DNA of 29,078 nucleotides, taken from NCBI GenBank assembly GCA_900540495.1, contig UQGA01000020.1, positions 1 through 29,078 on the forward strand, in the 5' to 3' direction. Shown here piece by piece: positions 8,633 to 17,988 of the stretch. The notes under the pieces are model-generated. The model was not told the origin of the DNA and searched no databases. It worked only from the letters and a program-made list of their open reading frames with translations. The first letter of the stretch is position 1. Each line of letters begins with the position of its first letter. The position numbers were made by a program, and so were the translations under genes. The DNA comes from an uncultured Eubacteriales bacterium. Lineage in GTDB: Bacteria > Bacillota > Clostridia > Christensenellales > CAG-138.

Positions 8633-8717
8633 CGGATTTTCGGGGACTTTTTTCCGCAGGCGCCGTCGCGGCCCGTCATAACGCATAAACACGGCGACGG
8701 ACGCATAGACTTGCCCC

Positions 8718-9269
8718 ATGAAACGACAAATCCGACCAATACAACCAATACAATGGAAGCCCCTGCTGCTCTGCCTCGTCCTGCCGCTTGCCATCGGCGG
8801 GCTCGCCGCGCTCCTGTCGGGCGGCGGGATGCGCAACTACGCCGCCCTGCGGCAGCCGCCGCTCTCCCCGCCGGGATGGGCGTTCCCCGTGGCATGGACG
8901 ATCCTGTACCTGCTCATGGGCTATGCCAGCTATCGCCTGTTGCCGCGGCGGGAGGACGGCTCGGTGCTGCCGCTTTCGGCAAAGCCCCTGCCGGACGCAT
9001 GTCCGCCGCATTGCGCCGAATGCCGCGCGGCGCTGCGGCTGTACGCCGCACAGCTCGCGCTCAATTTCCTCTGGCCGGTGCTGTATTTCGCCGCGCAGCT
9101 GCGTCTGGCCGCATTGGTGGACCTGCTGCTGCTCTGGGCGCTCGTGCTCGCGCTGCTGCTGCGCAGCCGGCGCTGCGACCGTACCGCCGCGCTGCTGTTC
9201 GCCCCTTACCTGGCGTGGCTCACCTTCGCCGCCTATCTCAACTTTGGCACGCTGCTGCTGAACCTGTGA
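8718..9269 (+). CDS. TspO/MBR family membrane protein with Cys-rich loop
   Basis: 183 aa, slightly longer than the usual ~155-165. The five-helix TspO fold is recognisable. It includes 'LRQPPLSPPGWAFPVAWTILYLLMGYASY' (44-72), the 'ALRLYAAQLALNFLWPVLYF' helix (105-124), and 'APYLAWLTFAAYLNFGTLLLNL' at the end. TspO proteins bind and photodegrade porphyrins and affect tetrapyrrole homeostasis in the membrane. Between the second and third helices there is an inserted loop (about 75-103) with C95, H98, C99 and C102 (C-x3-C-x2-C), which I do not recognise from standard TspO. No ribosome binding site precedes the ATG. The gene is monocistronic and divergent from yybS. No heme-biosynthesis genes are nearby. 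Confidence 0.88.
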   Translation: MKRQIRPIQPIQWKPLLLCLVLPLAIGGLAALLSGGGMRNYAALRQPPLSPPGWAFPVAWTILYLLMGYASYRLLPRREDGSVLPLSAKPLPDACPPHCAECRAALRLYAAQLALNFLWPVLYFAAQLRLAALVDLLLLWALVLALLLRSRRCDRTAALLFAPYLAWLTFAAYLNFGTLLLNL

Positions 9270-9453
9270 ACCGGCGGCGGGAGAAGGGCACGGCGGCGGG
9301 AGGGGAACGATTTTTCCTTCCGGAAAAAGGGTCGCATGAAAAACCGGGACCGCTTTGCCCTCTCCTGTTTCGTCGCGTGCATAAGCGCCCGCTGGCGCCG
9401 ATCTGGCGCATCTTTCCTGTTCAAAAAAGCACAAAATCCCCCCGCCTTTTCCC

Positions 9454-9542
9454 CTCCGGGAGCGCTTCCTCCCGGAAAGGAGAGGGCGGAGAATCCCGCC
9501 CTCACAAAAGCGCGCCGCCCGGCTTCCATCCCGCCGGGCGGC
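9454..9542 (-). terminator. Hairpin cluster terminating glnS-gltX-ychF
   Basis: The first hairpin met after ychF on the minus strand has ten-base perfect arms GCCGCCCGGC (9514-9523) and GCCGGGCGGC (9533-9542), followed by GCGCTTTTGTG. Two further hairpins follow: GAGGGCGG/CCGCCCTC (9482-9489 and 9496-9503) and CCGGGAG/CTCCCGG near 9454-9475. The first lies within 10 bp of the ychF stop. Together they can separate ychF from the convergent tspO. Confidence 0.65.
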
Positions 9543-9550
9543 AACCCGTG

Positions 9551-10642
9551 TCACACGTTGAAGCGGAACAGGGTCACGTCCCCGTCCTGCATGACGTAAT
9601 CCTTGCCCTCGGAGCGGACGAGCCCCTTCTCGCGGCAGGCGGCCATGGAGCCGAGCGACACGAGCGTATCATACGGCACGATCTCGGCGCGAATGAAGCC
9701 GCGTTCAAAATCGGTATGGATGACGCCGGCAGCCTGCGGCGCCTTCCAGCCGCGGCGGATCGTCCAGGCGCGCACCTCGTCGGCGCCGGCGGTAAGGAAG
9801 CTGATGAGGCCGAGCAGCCGGTAGCAGGCGCGCACGAGCTGGTCGAGCCCGCTCTCCTGCACGCCCATTTCCGCAAGGAACGCGGCCTTTTCCGCCGGAT
9901 CGAGCGCGGAGACCTCCTCTTCGAGCTGCGCGCACACGGTCATGGCCTCGGCGCCCTCCCGCGCGGCGGCTTCATAGACCCGGGCGGCCATGGCGTCCGG
10001 CGCGGCGCCGAGCGCGTCCTCGGCCACGTTGGCCACATAGACGACTGGCTTGGTCGTAAGCAGGAACAGCCCTTTTACAAACGGCGCGTCCTCCTCGTCC
10101 ACGGGCACGGTGCGCGCAGGCCGCCCCGCTTCCAGCGCGGCCCGGATCGCCTCAAGGATCTCCAGCTCGCGGCCGGGGCGCTTGTCGCCGCTCTTCATCA
10201 TCTTTTTTGTGCGGTCGATGCGGCGCTCAACGGTCTCCAGGTCGGCAAACACGAGCTCGAGGTTGATCGTCTCCATGTCGCGTACCGGATCGACGCTGCC
10301 GTCGACATGCACGACGTTTTCGTCCTCAAAGCAGCGCACCACGTGCACCACCGCGTCCACCTCCCGGATGTGGGAGAGGAACTTGTTGCCGAGCCCCTCG
10401 CCGCGGCTTGCGCCGCGCACGAGCCCGGCGATATCGACAAATTCAATCGTGGCGGGCGTGGTCTTCTTCGGGCTGTACATCTCCGACAGCCGCGTCAGCC
10501 GCGCATCCGGCACCGGCACCACGCCCACGTTCGGCTCAATGGTGCAGAATGGATAGTTCGCCGCCTGTGCGCCCGCCTGCGTAATCGCGTTGAACAGCGT
10601 GCTCTTGCCCACGTTCGGCAGGCCTACGACCCCTAATTTCAT
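9551..10642 (-). CDS. ychF: YchF (OLA1-type) ribosome-associated P-loop ATPase/GTPase
   Basis: 363 aa, full length. The G domain starts immediately with 'MKLGVVGLPNVGKST' (Walker A, 7-15), then 'YPFCTIEPNVGVVPVPD' (switch region) and 'VDIAGLVRGASRGEGLGNKFL' (G3). The nucleotide-specificity segment is 'VVYVANVAED' rather than NKxD, the known feature that makes YchF an ATPase. A coiled-coil insertion covers about 140-205. The TGS domain forms the C-terminus ('DEVRAWTIRRGWKAPQAAGVIHTDFERGFIRAEI'). YchF binds the ribosome and influences stress and oxidative responses. It is the last gene of a glnS-gltX-ychF unit, 72 bp after gltX, and ends close to a strong hairpin. Confidence 0.96.
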   Translation of the reverse strand: MKLGVVGLPNVGKSTLFNAITQAGAQAANYPFCTIEPNVGVVPVPDARLTRLSEMYSPKKTTPATIEFVDIAGLVRGASRGEGLGNKFLSHIREVDAVVHVVRCFEDENVVHVDGSVDPVRDMETINLELVFADLETVERRIDRTKKMMKSGDKRPGRELEILEAIRAALEAGRPARTVPVDEEDAPFVKGLFLLTTKPVVYVANVAEDALGAAPDAMAARVYEAAAREGAEAMTVCAQLEEEVSALDPAEKAAFLAEMGVQESGLDQLVRACYRLLGLISFLTAGADEVRAWTIRRGWKAPQAAGVIHTDFERGFIRAEIVPYDTLVSLGSMAACREKGLVRSEGKDYVMQDGDVTLFRFNV

Positions 10643-10714
10643 GGCGTTCTCCTTTGCTGCCCCGCCCTGCTGGCGTGGGCGTTGCGTCCCTGAGCGGCCG
10701 GCTCGCCGCCGGCG

Positions 10715-12151
10715 TTACAGCCTTGCCAGCCCCGCCCGCAGCCGGCGGAGCGACTCCTCCCGCCCGAGCAGCGCCGCGATTTCGATGGCGCCGCCGGGCG
10801 TAACCTGCCTGCCGGACAGCGCGATGCGCACCGGCCAGAGCAGCGTGCCGTTCTTCATGCCCTGTGCGGCGGCCAGGCCGAGCAGCGTTTCGTGCAGCGC
10901 CGCCTCCGTCCAGTCCGGCAGCGCCGCCAGCGCCGGGACGACCGTCTCCAGCACCGCCTTTGCCGCCGCCGGATCGGTCTTGAATTTTTTGTTCACAAAC
11001 AGCGTCACGTCATATTCCGGCAGCGCGGCGAGAAAATCCACCATGCCCGGAATCTGGGAAAAGACCTCCGTGCGCGGCTGGAGGATGCGGCAGAGGATGC
11101 CCGCGTCCATGCGCGCCACGCCGGCCTGCTCGTAGTAGGGCATGGCGTGCGCGGTAAACGCCTCCGGCGTAAGGCGGCGGATATATTCGGCGTTCATCCA
11201 GGTGAGCTTGTTCACGTCGAATATGGCGGGGGACTTGCTCATGCCGTCGATGGAGAACGCATCCACAAGCTCCGGCAGCGTGAAGAACTCGCGCTCGTCG
11301 CCCGGGTTCCAGCCCAGCAGCGCCACATAGTTGACGATCGCCTCGGAGAGGTAGCCCTTGTTCAGATAATCCTCATAGTAGGCGTCGCCGTCGCGCTTGG
11401 AGAGCTTGTGCGTGGCGTCGCGCATGATCTGCGTCATGTGGATATACACGGGCTTTTCCCAGCCGAACGCCTCGTAGAGGAGATTGTACTTGGGCGTGCT
11501 CGCCAAATACTCGTTGCCGCGCATGACGTGCGTAATGCCCATCGTATGGTCGTCGATGACGTTGGCGAAATTATAGGTCGGCATTCCGTCGGCCTTGATG
11601 AGGATCATGTCGTCGAGGTCTGCGCAGTCCACGGCGATGTGCCCGTAGATCACGTCGTCAAACGAGGCCTCACCATGCGCCGGCACGTTCTGACGGATGA
11701 CATGCGGCTCGCCGGCGGCAAGGCGGCGGCGCACCTCCTCCGGGGACAGGTGCAGGCAGTGTTTATCGTATTTGAAGGTTTCGCCGCGCGCAGTCGCCGC
11801 CTCGCGGCGCTGTTGCAGTTCTTCCTCCGTGCAGAAGCAGTAGTAGGCCTTGCCCTCGCGCACGAGCTGCTCGGCGTAGGGCAGGTACATCTCCTTGCGT
11901 TCGCTCTGGACATACGGCCCGAAATCGCCGCCGATGTCCGGCCCCTCGTCCCAGTCCATGCCGATGTCCCTGAGCGTGCGGTAGATGACCTCGACCGCCC
12001 CCTCCACATACCGGCCCCGATCCGTGTCCTCGATGCGCAGGATGAACCGCCCGCCCCGGCTGCGCGCATACAGCCATGTGTACAGGGCGCTGCGCAGGTT
12101 GCCAAGGTGCATGTAGCCCGTCGGACTCGGGGCAAATCTTGTTCTTACCAT
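10715..12151 (-). CDS. gltX: Glutamyl-tRNA synthetase
   Basis: 478 aa, usual length. It is a class I synthetase charging tRNA-Glu. The HIGH motif appears as 'HLGN' (15-18) within 'RFAPSPTGYMHLGNLRSALY', and KMSKS as 'KLSKR' (249-253). The glutamate-binding 'RIEDTDRGR' lies at 39-47. 'CFCTEEEL' (105-112) belongs to the connective-peptide region, where some GluRS bind zinc. The C-terminal helical anticodon-binding domain is complete. The ATG is preceded by AAAGGA about 7 bp away. It lies 36 bp after glnS on the same strand, probably cotranscribed. Because a dedicated GlnRS is present, this enzyme is probably discriminating (Glu-tRNA-Glu only), but sequence alone does not prove that. Confidence 0.96.
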   Translation of the reverse strand: MVRTRFAPSPTGYMHLGNLRSALYTWLYARSRGGRFILRIEDTDRGRYVEGAVEVIYRTLRDIGMDWDEGPDIGGDFGPYVQSERKEMYLPYAEQLVREGKAYYCFCTEEELQQRREAATARGETFKYDKHCLHLSPEEVRRRLAAGEPHVIRQNVPAHGEASFDDVIYGHIAVDCADLDDMILIKADGMPTYNFANVIDDHTMGITHVMRGNEYLASTPKYNLLYEAFGWEKPVYIHMTQIMRDATHKLSKRDGDAYYEDYLNKGYLSEAIVNYVALLGWNPGDEREFFTLPELVDAFSIDGMSKSPAIFDVNKLTWMNAEYIRRLTPEAFTAHAMPYYEQAGVARMDAGILCRILQPRTEVFSQIPGMVDFLAALPEYDVTLFVNKKFKTDPAAAKAVLETVVPALAALPDWTEAALHETLLGLAAAQGMKNGTLLWPVRIALSGRQVTPGGAIEIAALLGREESLRRLRAGLARL

Positions 12152-12187
12152 AACCGTTCCTTTCCGCTGGTCTGTTCGTATCCCGGC

Positions 12188-13846
<1,659 letters not shown>

Positions 13847-13885
13847 CCCCGGGCACCTCCTGCCGCTCTAAACAGAATTCAATTT

Positions 13886-13914
13886 ATTATCGCCGCAACG
13901 GGCAAAAATGTCAA
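13886..13914 (-). promoter_or_regulatory. Sigma-A promoter of glnS-gltX-ychF
   Basis: On the minus strand, TTGACA (13909-13914) and GATAAT (13886-13891) have a 17-bp spacer, near-consensus. A start about 7 bp downstream gives a short leader with GGAGGTG before glnS. No T-box-like leader fits in the space. Confidence 0.75.
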
Positions 13915-13922
13915 CGCGCCAT

Positions 13923-13951
13923 TTGCGATTCAGCCCGCCATATGATATACT
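13923..13951 (+). promoter_or_regulatory. Extended -10 promoter of the dehydrogenase/oxoamine synthase/SDR unit
   Basis: TTGCGA (13923-13928), 17-bp spacer, TATACT (13946-13951), with an extended-10 TGA immediately before the hexamer. It is placed back-to-back with the glnS promoter, only 8 bp between the two -35 boxes. AGGAGG (13968-13973) and ATG at 13985 follow. Confidence 0.65.
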
Positions 13952-13984
13952 TTTTCATTATGGCAACAGGAGGATGATACGGGT

Positions 13985-14848
13985 ATGAAGCAGATCGCCT
14001 TCATCGGCCTCGGCGTCATGGGCGGCCCCATGGCCGGGCACCTGCTTGACGCGGGGTACGATATGCACGTGTATACCCGCACGCGCGAAAAGGCGCTGCC
14101 GCTCATCGAGCGTGGCGCCTTCTGGCACGATACGGTCGCATCCTGCGTGGCGGACGCGGACGCGGTCGTCACGATCGTGGGCTTTCCGCCGGACGTGGAG
14201 GCCGTATACTTCGGGGCGGACGGCATCATCGAAAACGCAAAGTCCGGCTCGCTGCTCATCGATATGACGACGACGGCGCCGTCGCTCTCCGTGCGCATCT
14301 ATGAAGCGGCGAAGACCCGGGGCCTGTACGCGCTCGACGCGCCGGTGTCCGGCGGCGATGTGGGCGCGAAGAACGCGACGCTCTCCATCATGGCCGGCGG
14401 CGACCCCGCGGCGTTCGAGCGCGCGCTGCCGCTGTTGCAGCGGCTTGGCAGCAGCGTGCGCCATACCGGCGCAGCCGGGAGCGGGCAGCACACCAAGATG
14501 GCCAACCAGATCGCCATCTGCGGGGCGATTGCCGGCGTATGCGAAGCGCTGACCTATGCCAAAAAAGCGGGGCTCGATCCGGAAAACATGCTCGCCTGCA
14601 TCAGCGGCGGGGCGGCCGGCTCGTGGCAACTGTCCAACATGGCGCCGCGCATTCTCAAAGGGGATCTCAACCCCGGGTTTTTCATCAAGCATCAGGTCAA
14701 GGACCTGCGCATTGCGCGCGCCGAGGCGCAGGAGAACGGCGCGAAGCTGCCGGTGCTGGACCTGGTCGCGGATCTGTATGAGCGGCTGCTATCCGATGGG
14801 GACGGCGAGTTGGGGACGCAGGCGCTCATCAAGGCGTATGCCGACTGA
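13985..14848 (+). CDS. Beta-hydroxyacid dehydrogenase (3-hydroxyisobutyrate dehydrogenase family)
   Basis: 287 aa, the usual size. The N-terminal Rossmann domain has 'GLGVMGGPMAGHLL' (8-21, GxGxMGxxM). The substrate signature is 'DAPVSGGDVGAKNATLSIMAGG' (118-139). The catalytic Lys is K171 in 'GQHTKMANQ', with N174 three residues on, and the C-terminal helical domain is complete. Family members oxidise or reduce 3-hydroxyacids with NAD(P), for example 3-hydroxyisobutyrate, tartronate semialdehyde, or L-serine in some proteins; the substrate here is unknown. The start is well supported by AGGAGG. It is first in a three-gene transcription unit with a serine-palmitoyltransferase-like enzyme 32 bp downstream and an SDR after it. 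A role with serine or a 3-hydroxyacyl compound is possible but speculative. Confidence 0.85.
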   Translation: MKQIAFIGLGVMGGPMAGHLLDAGYDMHVYTRTREKALPLIERGAFWHDTVASCVADADAVVTIVGFPPDVEAVYFGADGIIENAKSGSLLIDMTTTAPSLSVRIYEAAKTRGLYALDAPVSGGDVGAKNATLSIMAGGDPAAFERALPLLQRLGSSVRHTGAAGSGQHTKMANQIAICGAIAGVCEALTYAKKAGLDPENMLACISGGAAGSWQLSNMAPRILKGDLNPGFFIKHQVKDLRIARAEAQENGAKLPVLDLVADLYERLLSDGDGELGTQALIKAYAD

Positions 14849-14880
14849 GCCACGCACGCAAACAGCGGGAGGAAAAAACG

Positions 14881-16062
14881 TTGCGCGACATCTTTGACAA
14901 ACGCAAAAACGAATATGCCGAACAGGCGCGGCAACTGGGCATCTACCCGTATTTCCACGAGCTGGAGTCCCGCCAGGACGTGGAGGTCATCATGGAGGGC
15001 AAGCGCCGCATCATGCTCGGCTCCAACAACTATCTGGGGCTCACCGTGCACCCGCGCGTCATCGCGGCCGGCAAGGCGGCGCTCGACCGGTACGGCTCCG
15101 GCTGTTCCGGATCGCGTTTTCTCAACGGCACGCTGAACCTGCATACGCAGCTCGAGCGGGAGCTGGCCGAGTTCCTCGGCAAGGAAGCCGTGATGACGTT
15201 CTCCACAGGCTTCCAGACCAATCTGGGCATCATCTCCGCCGTGTGCGGCAAGGATGACTATATCCTGAGCGACAAGGAGAACCACGCCAGCATCTACGAC
15301 GGCTGCAAGCTCTCCTACGCCCGGATGCTCCGCTACCGCCACAACGACATGGCGGATCTTGAAACCCGGTTGCAGCAGGTGCCGGACAGCGCCGGCTGCC
15401 TCATCGTGACCGACGGCGTGTTCTCCATGGGCGGCGACGTGTGCAACCTGCCGGAGATCGTGCGCCTTGCGCGGCGGTACGGCGCGCGCGTCATGGTGGA
15501 CGATGCGCACGGCCTCGGCGTCATCGGCCCCGGCGGACGCGGTACGGCGGCGCACTTCGGGCTCGAGAGAGAGGTGGATATCCTCATGGGCACGTTTTCC
15601 AAGTCGCTCGCGTCCATCGGCGGCTACATGGCGGCGAGCGCCGACGTGGTGGATTATGTGCGCCATGCTTCACGGCCATACATCTTCTGCGCCTCCATCC
15701 CGCCCGCTTCGTGCGCGACGGCCATCGAGGCGCTGCACATCCTGCGCGAACAGCCGGAGCTGCCGGAGCGGCTCGCCGCGCTGGCGCGGTACATGCGCGA
15801 GGGGCTCAAGCGCCGCGGCATCGCCATCCGCGAAAGCGCCACCCCCATCATCCCGATCTATACGCGCGACGCGTTGAACACGCTGACCGTCGCCAAGGAG
15901 CTGTACGACGAGGGCGTGTATGTCAACCCCGTCCTGCCGCCGGCCACGCATCCTCTGGAATGCCTGCTGCGGACAAGCTATATGGCCACGCATACCGAGC
16001 CGCTGCTGGACGAAGCGCTCGAAATCATCGAAAGGGTGGTGAAACGCCATGTCGCAGGATAA
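14881..16062 (+). CDS. Alpha-oxoamine synthase, serine palmitoyltransferase-like (PLP-dependent)
   Basis: 393 aa, complete, with a TTG start supported by GGGAGG about 7-12 bp upstream. It is a fold-type I PLP enzyme of the alpha-oxoamine synthase family, which condenses an amino acid with an acyl-CoA and releases CO2. Features: 'MLGSNNYLGLT' (45-55), 'YGSGCSGSRFLNGTLNLH' (71-88), PLP-stacking His in 'NHASIYDG' (H135), 'MVDDAHGLGVIG' (205-216), and the Schiff-base lysine K241 in 'GTFSKSLASIGGY'. The 'GTFSKS' form is what I recall from bacterial serine palmitoyltransferases, whereas 2-amino-3-ketobutyrate ligases and BioF usually have TxGKA/xLGKA. Alternatives are KBL (glycine plus acetyl-CoA) or BioF; no tdh or bio genes are adjacent. 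The SDR gene overlaps its end by 14 bp, as expected for a ketone product that is reduced next. Confidence 0.8.
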   Translation: MRDIFDKRKNEYAEQARQLGIYPYFHELESRQDVEVIMEGKRRIMLGSNNYLGLTVHPRVIAAGKAALDRYGSGCSGSRFLNGTLNLHTQLERELAEFLGKEAVMTFSTGFQTNLGIISAVCGKDDYILSDKENHASIYDGCKLSYARMLRYRHNDMADLETRLQQVPDSAGCLIVTDGVFSMGGDVCNLPEIVRLARRYGARVMVDDAHGLGVIGPGGRGTAAHFGLEREVDILMGTFSKSLASIGGYMAASADVVDYVRHASRPYIFCASIPPASCATAIEALHILREQPELPERLAALARYMREGLKRRGIAIRESATPIIPIYTRDALNTLTVAKELYDEGVYVNPVLPPATHPLECLLRTSYMATHTEPLLDEALEIIERVVKRHVAG

Positions 16063-16849
16063 ACGCGTGGCGCTGGTCACCGGCGCATCGAGCGGCATCG
16101 GCCTTGCCGCGGCAAACGCGCTGCTCGACGAGGGCTATATCGTGTTCGGCCTGAGCCGCCACCCGTTCCCGGCGGCCCGGCACCGGCATCTGGTTGCGGA
16201 TGTGACCGACGAGGCGCAGGTGCGCGCGGCGGTGGACGAGGTGCTTGCCTCACAGGGGCGGATCGACCTGCTCGTGAACAACGCCGGCTTCGGCATTTCC
16301 GGCGCGGTCGAGTTTACCGGGGACAGGGAGGCGCGCAGCCAGTTCGACGTCAACCTGTTCGGCACGCTCAACTGCATCCGTGCCGTCGTGCCGCATATGC
16401 GTGAGCGGCGCGCGGGCATGATCCTCAGCATCGGTTCGGTCGCAGGTTCGATCCCGATCCCGTTCCAGGCGTTCTATTCCGCGGCCAAGGCGGCCGTCGC
16501 GGCCGTGACGATGGCGCTGCAAAACGAGCTGCGGCCGTTCTCCGTCAACGTCTGCGCCCTGCTGCCCGGCGATGTCAAAACCGGATTTACCGCCGCACGG
16601 TGCAAGAACGAAACCGGCGCCGCCGCCTATCCGGCGCTGGCCCGGTCGGTTGCCGGCATGGAGCGCGACGAGCAGAACGGCATGCCGCCGGAGGTCATCG
16701 GCCGCCGCATCGCCGCCATCGCGCGCAAAAAACGGCCGAAGGCGCTCTATTCGTGCGGATTGCAATACCAGTTTTTCCTGCTGTTGGCGCGCCTGTTGCC
16801 CGTGCGCACGCTCAACTGGCTCGTCGGGCTGTTGTACGCAAAGGCATAG
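16049..16849 (+). CDS. Short-chain dehydrogenase/reductase, candidate keto-sphingoid or ketoacyl reductase
   Basis: 266 aa. Classical SDR: cofactor loop 'TGASSGIG' (11-18), 'NNAG' (77-80), and a catalytic set S130, Y143 and K147 in 'YSAAK'. After the fold, the C-terminus carries 'LQYQFFLLLARLLPVRTLNWLVGLLYAKA' (approximately 238-266), split by polar residues. This hydrophobic or amphipathic tail is like those of membrane-associated SDRs that act on lipids. Its start lies inside the end of the oxoamine synthase gene, with AAAGGGTGG ahead of the ATG, so translation is coupled. By analogy with serine palmitoyltransferase plus 3-ketosphinganine reductase it could reduce the ketone made by its neighbour; this is inference. 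General SDR identity is certain. A strong terminator follows 14 bp after the stop. Confidence 0.85.
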   Translation: MSQDKRVALVTGASSGIGLAAANALLDEGYIVFGLSRHPFPAARHRHLVADVTDEAQVRAAVDEVLASQGRIDLLVNNAGFGISGAVEFTGDREARSQFDVNLFGTLNCIRAVVPHMRERRAGMILSIGSVAGSIPIPFQAFYSAAKAAVAAVTMALQNELRPFSVNVCALLPGDVKTGFTAARCKNETGAAAYPALARSVAGMERDEQNGMPPEVIGRRIAAIARKKRPKALYSCGLQYQFFLLLARLLPVRTLNWLVGLLYAKA

Positions 16850-16862
16850 TTCGGACCACCAT

Positions 16863-16891
16863 CGGCCGGCCGCAGGGCCGGCCGTTTGTTT
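16863..16891 (+). terminator. Rho-independent terminator of the oxoamine synthase/SDR unit
   Basis: Perfect nine-base stem CGGCCGGCC (16863-16871) / GGCCGGCCG (16876-16884) with a GCAG tetraloop, followed by TTTGTTT. It lies 14 bp after the SDR stop. Confidence 0.85.
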
Positions 16892-17371
16892 GCAAGCGGA
16901 CCCGGGTCGGAACCGACGGCCGGAAACGCAGAAGCGCCGGAACCGGCTGCCGGCGTATGGGCGGCCGGTTGCAGCGGTTACACACCCCCAACAAAACGGG
17001 ATCCATGCGCTTCCCCACATCCGGGGATTGCTTGGCAGGGCGCTCGTCAACCGTGCGTGCTCCCGCTCGCGGCAGAGAGTTGACAATTATATTGAAAGAG
17101 CCCGGGAACCCAGGAATTCAAGGATTCCCGGCTGTCTGGGGGGATCGCCCGGCGGGGAGTCCTTTCCATGCGCGCCGCATCCGTGCGAGCCGTGAAACCG
17201 TTCCCTGTCGGGCCGCCGCAGGGGCGGCAGGACGCGCCTCCCGCGCCCGCAGGGAATGTATGCCCGTCGGGGAACGGGGCCGCGCCCGGACGAACACGCG
17301 TCGCGCTCGCCAGGCGGCAGCGAGCGCCGGTCGGGCTGCCGCAACGGGCAGGGACGATCGAACGATTTGAA
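16892..17371. other. 480-bp gene-less interval, possibly structured
   Basis: No open frame here matches a family or has a ribosome binding site. GC-rich short palindromes appear, for instance GTCGGAACCGAC and GCCGGAACCGGC near 16906-16950, and nested repeats around 17100-17150 (CCGGGAA with TTCCCGG, GGAAT with ATTCC). TTGACA at 17080-17085 has no suitable -10 at 16-18 bp. No tRNA, IS end or CRISPR repeat was found. It may be decayed sequence or hold an unrecognised RNA. Confidence 0.3.
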
Positions 17372-17403
17372 AAACGCGGATGCGCCAGGGCGCATCCGCG
17401 TTT
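17371..17403 (-). terminator. Terminator downstream of the lipoprotein/membrane-protein pair
   Basis: Thirteen-base perfect arms AACGCGGATGCGC (17373-17385) and GCGCATCCGCGTT (17390-17402) with a CAGG loop. On the minus strand it is followed by a run of five T, about 85 bp past the stop of the membrane-protein gene. On the plus strand the T-tract is poor. Confidence 0.75.
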
Positions 17404-17487
17404 CCGTTTCGCTGTGCCGCTCCGCGCGGCGCAAAAGCACCCCGCCCGGTTTGGAAAGGGCGGCGAAGGATGCCGGCAGCGCGCGCT

Positions 17488-17916
17488 TCAGGCCTGTTGT
17501 TTGAGCTGATTGACGCCGACGATATACAGGATGGGGAGTACGATGCCGATGACCGCGGTGACGCTGTTCGTCCCGCTGCCCAGCAGGGCGAGCAGCAGGC
17601 TCAGCGAGGCCAGCACGAGCAGGGTGACGCCCCACCCCATGCAGGTATGCGCCTTGGCCGGGTTCGCCCAGTTTTTCACGGCGACGATGCCGGCGATAAA
17701 TTCGAGCACGGTCCCGGCAAAGAACAGGATGTACCCCAGCACGATCACCAGCATCAGCGCGCCGACGCCTGCCATCGCGCTGAGGGTCAGCAGTCCGAAC
17801 AGGCCGATGAGGCCAAAGACGAGCGTTATGGAGGAAAAGATGATCATCAGAATACCCGTCACCTTGAGAAGCGAGGAGCCGACTGGGGCGGACGGATAGT
17901 TTTGATAGGATTCCAT
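17488..17916 (-). CDS. Small four-helix membrane protein of unknown function
   Basis: 142 aa from the ATG at 17916, chosen because GGAGA lies 9 bp upstream; the open frame extends further to 17985 but that part lacks a ribosome binding site. Residues 1-15 are polar ('MESYQNYPSAPVGSS'). About four hydrophobic segments follow (roughly 17-45, 47-78, 96-115 and 118-137), with a short polar loop 'KNWANPAKAHTC' in the middle. It resembles generic small clostridial membrane proteins and I cannot assign a function. It lies about 70 bp downstream of the lipoprotein gene, same strand, with a GGCGCC/GGCGCC hairpin but no U-tract between them, so cotranscription is likely. Confidence 0.7.
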   Translation of the reverse strand: MESYQNYPSAPVGSSLLKVTGILMIIFSSITLVFGLIGLFGLLTLSAMAGVGALMLVIVLGYILFFAGTVLEFIAGIVAVKNWANPAKAHTCMGWGVTLLVLASLSLLLALLGSGTNSVTAVIGIVLPILYIVGVNQLKQQA

Positions 17917-17988
17917 GGTTGAAATTCTCCTTTTATCTTCTGTGCTGTCGCGCATATGCAGCGGCGCCGCGCAGGCGCCGTCCACGGC

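Noticed and set aside
9336..9550. Small plus-strand frame after tspO
   Set aside because: It runs into ychF in antisense, has no ribosome binding site, and covers the ychF terminator hairpins.
17010..17035. CRISPR-repeat-like palindrome TCCCC/GGGGA
   Set aside because: Only a single copy with a 5-bp stem, no spacers and no cas genes.
17080..17108. TTGACA as a promoter for an RNA gene
   Set aside because: No -10 hexamer at 16-18 bp on the plus strand. The TATAAT on the other strand (17086-17091) has no -35 at suitable spacing.
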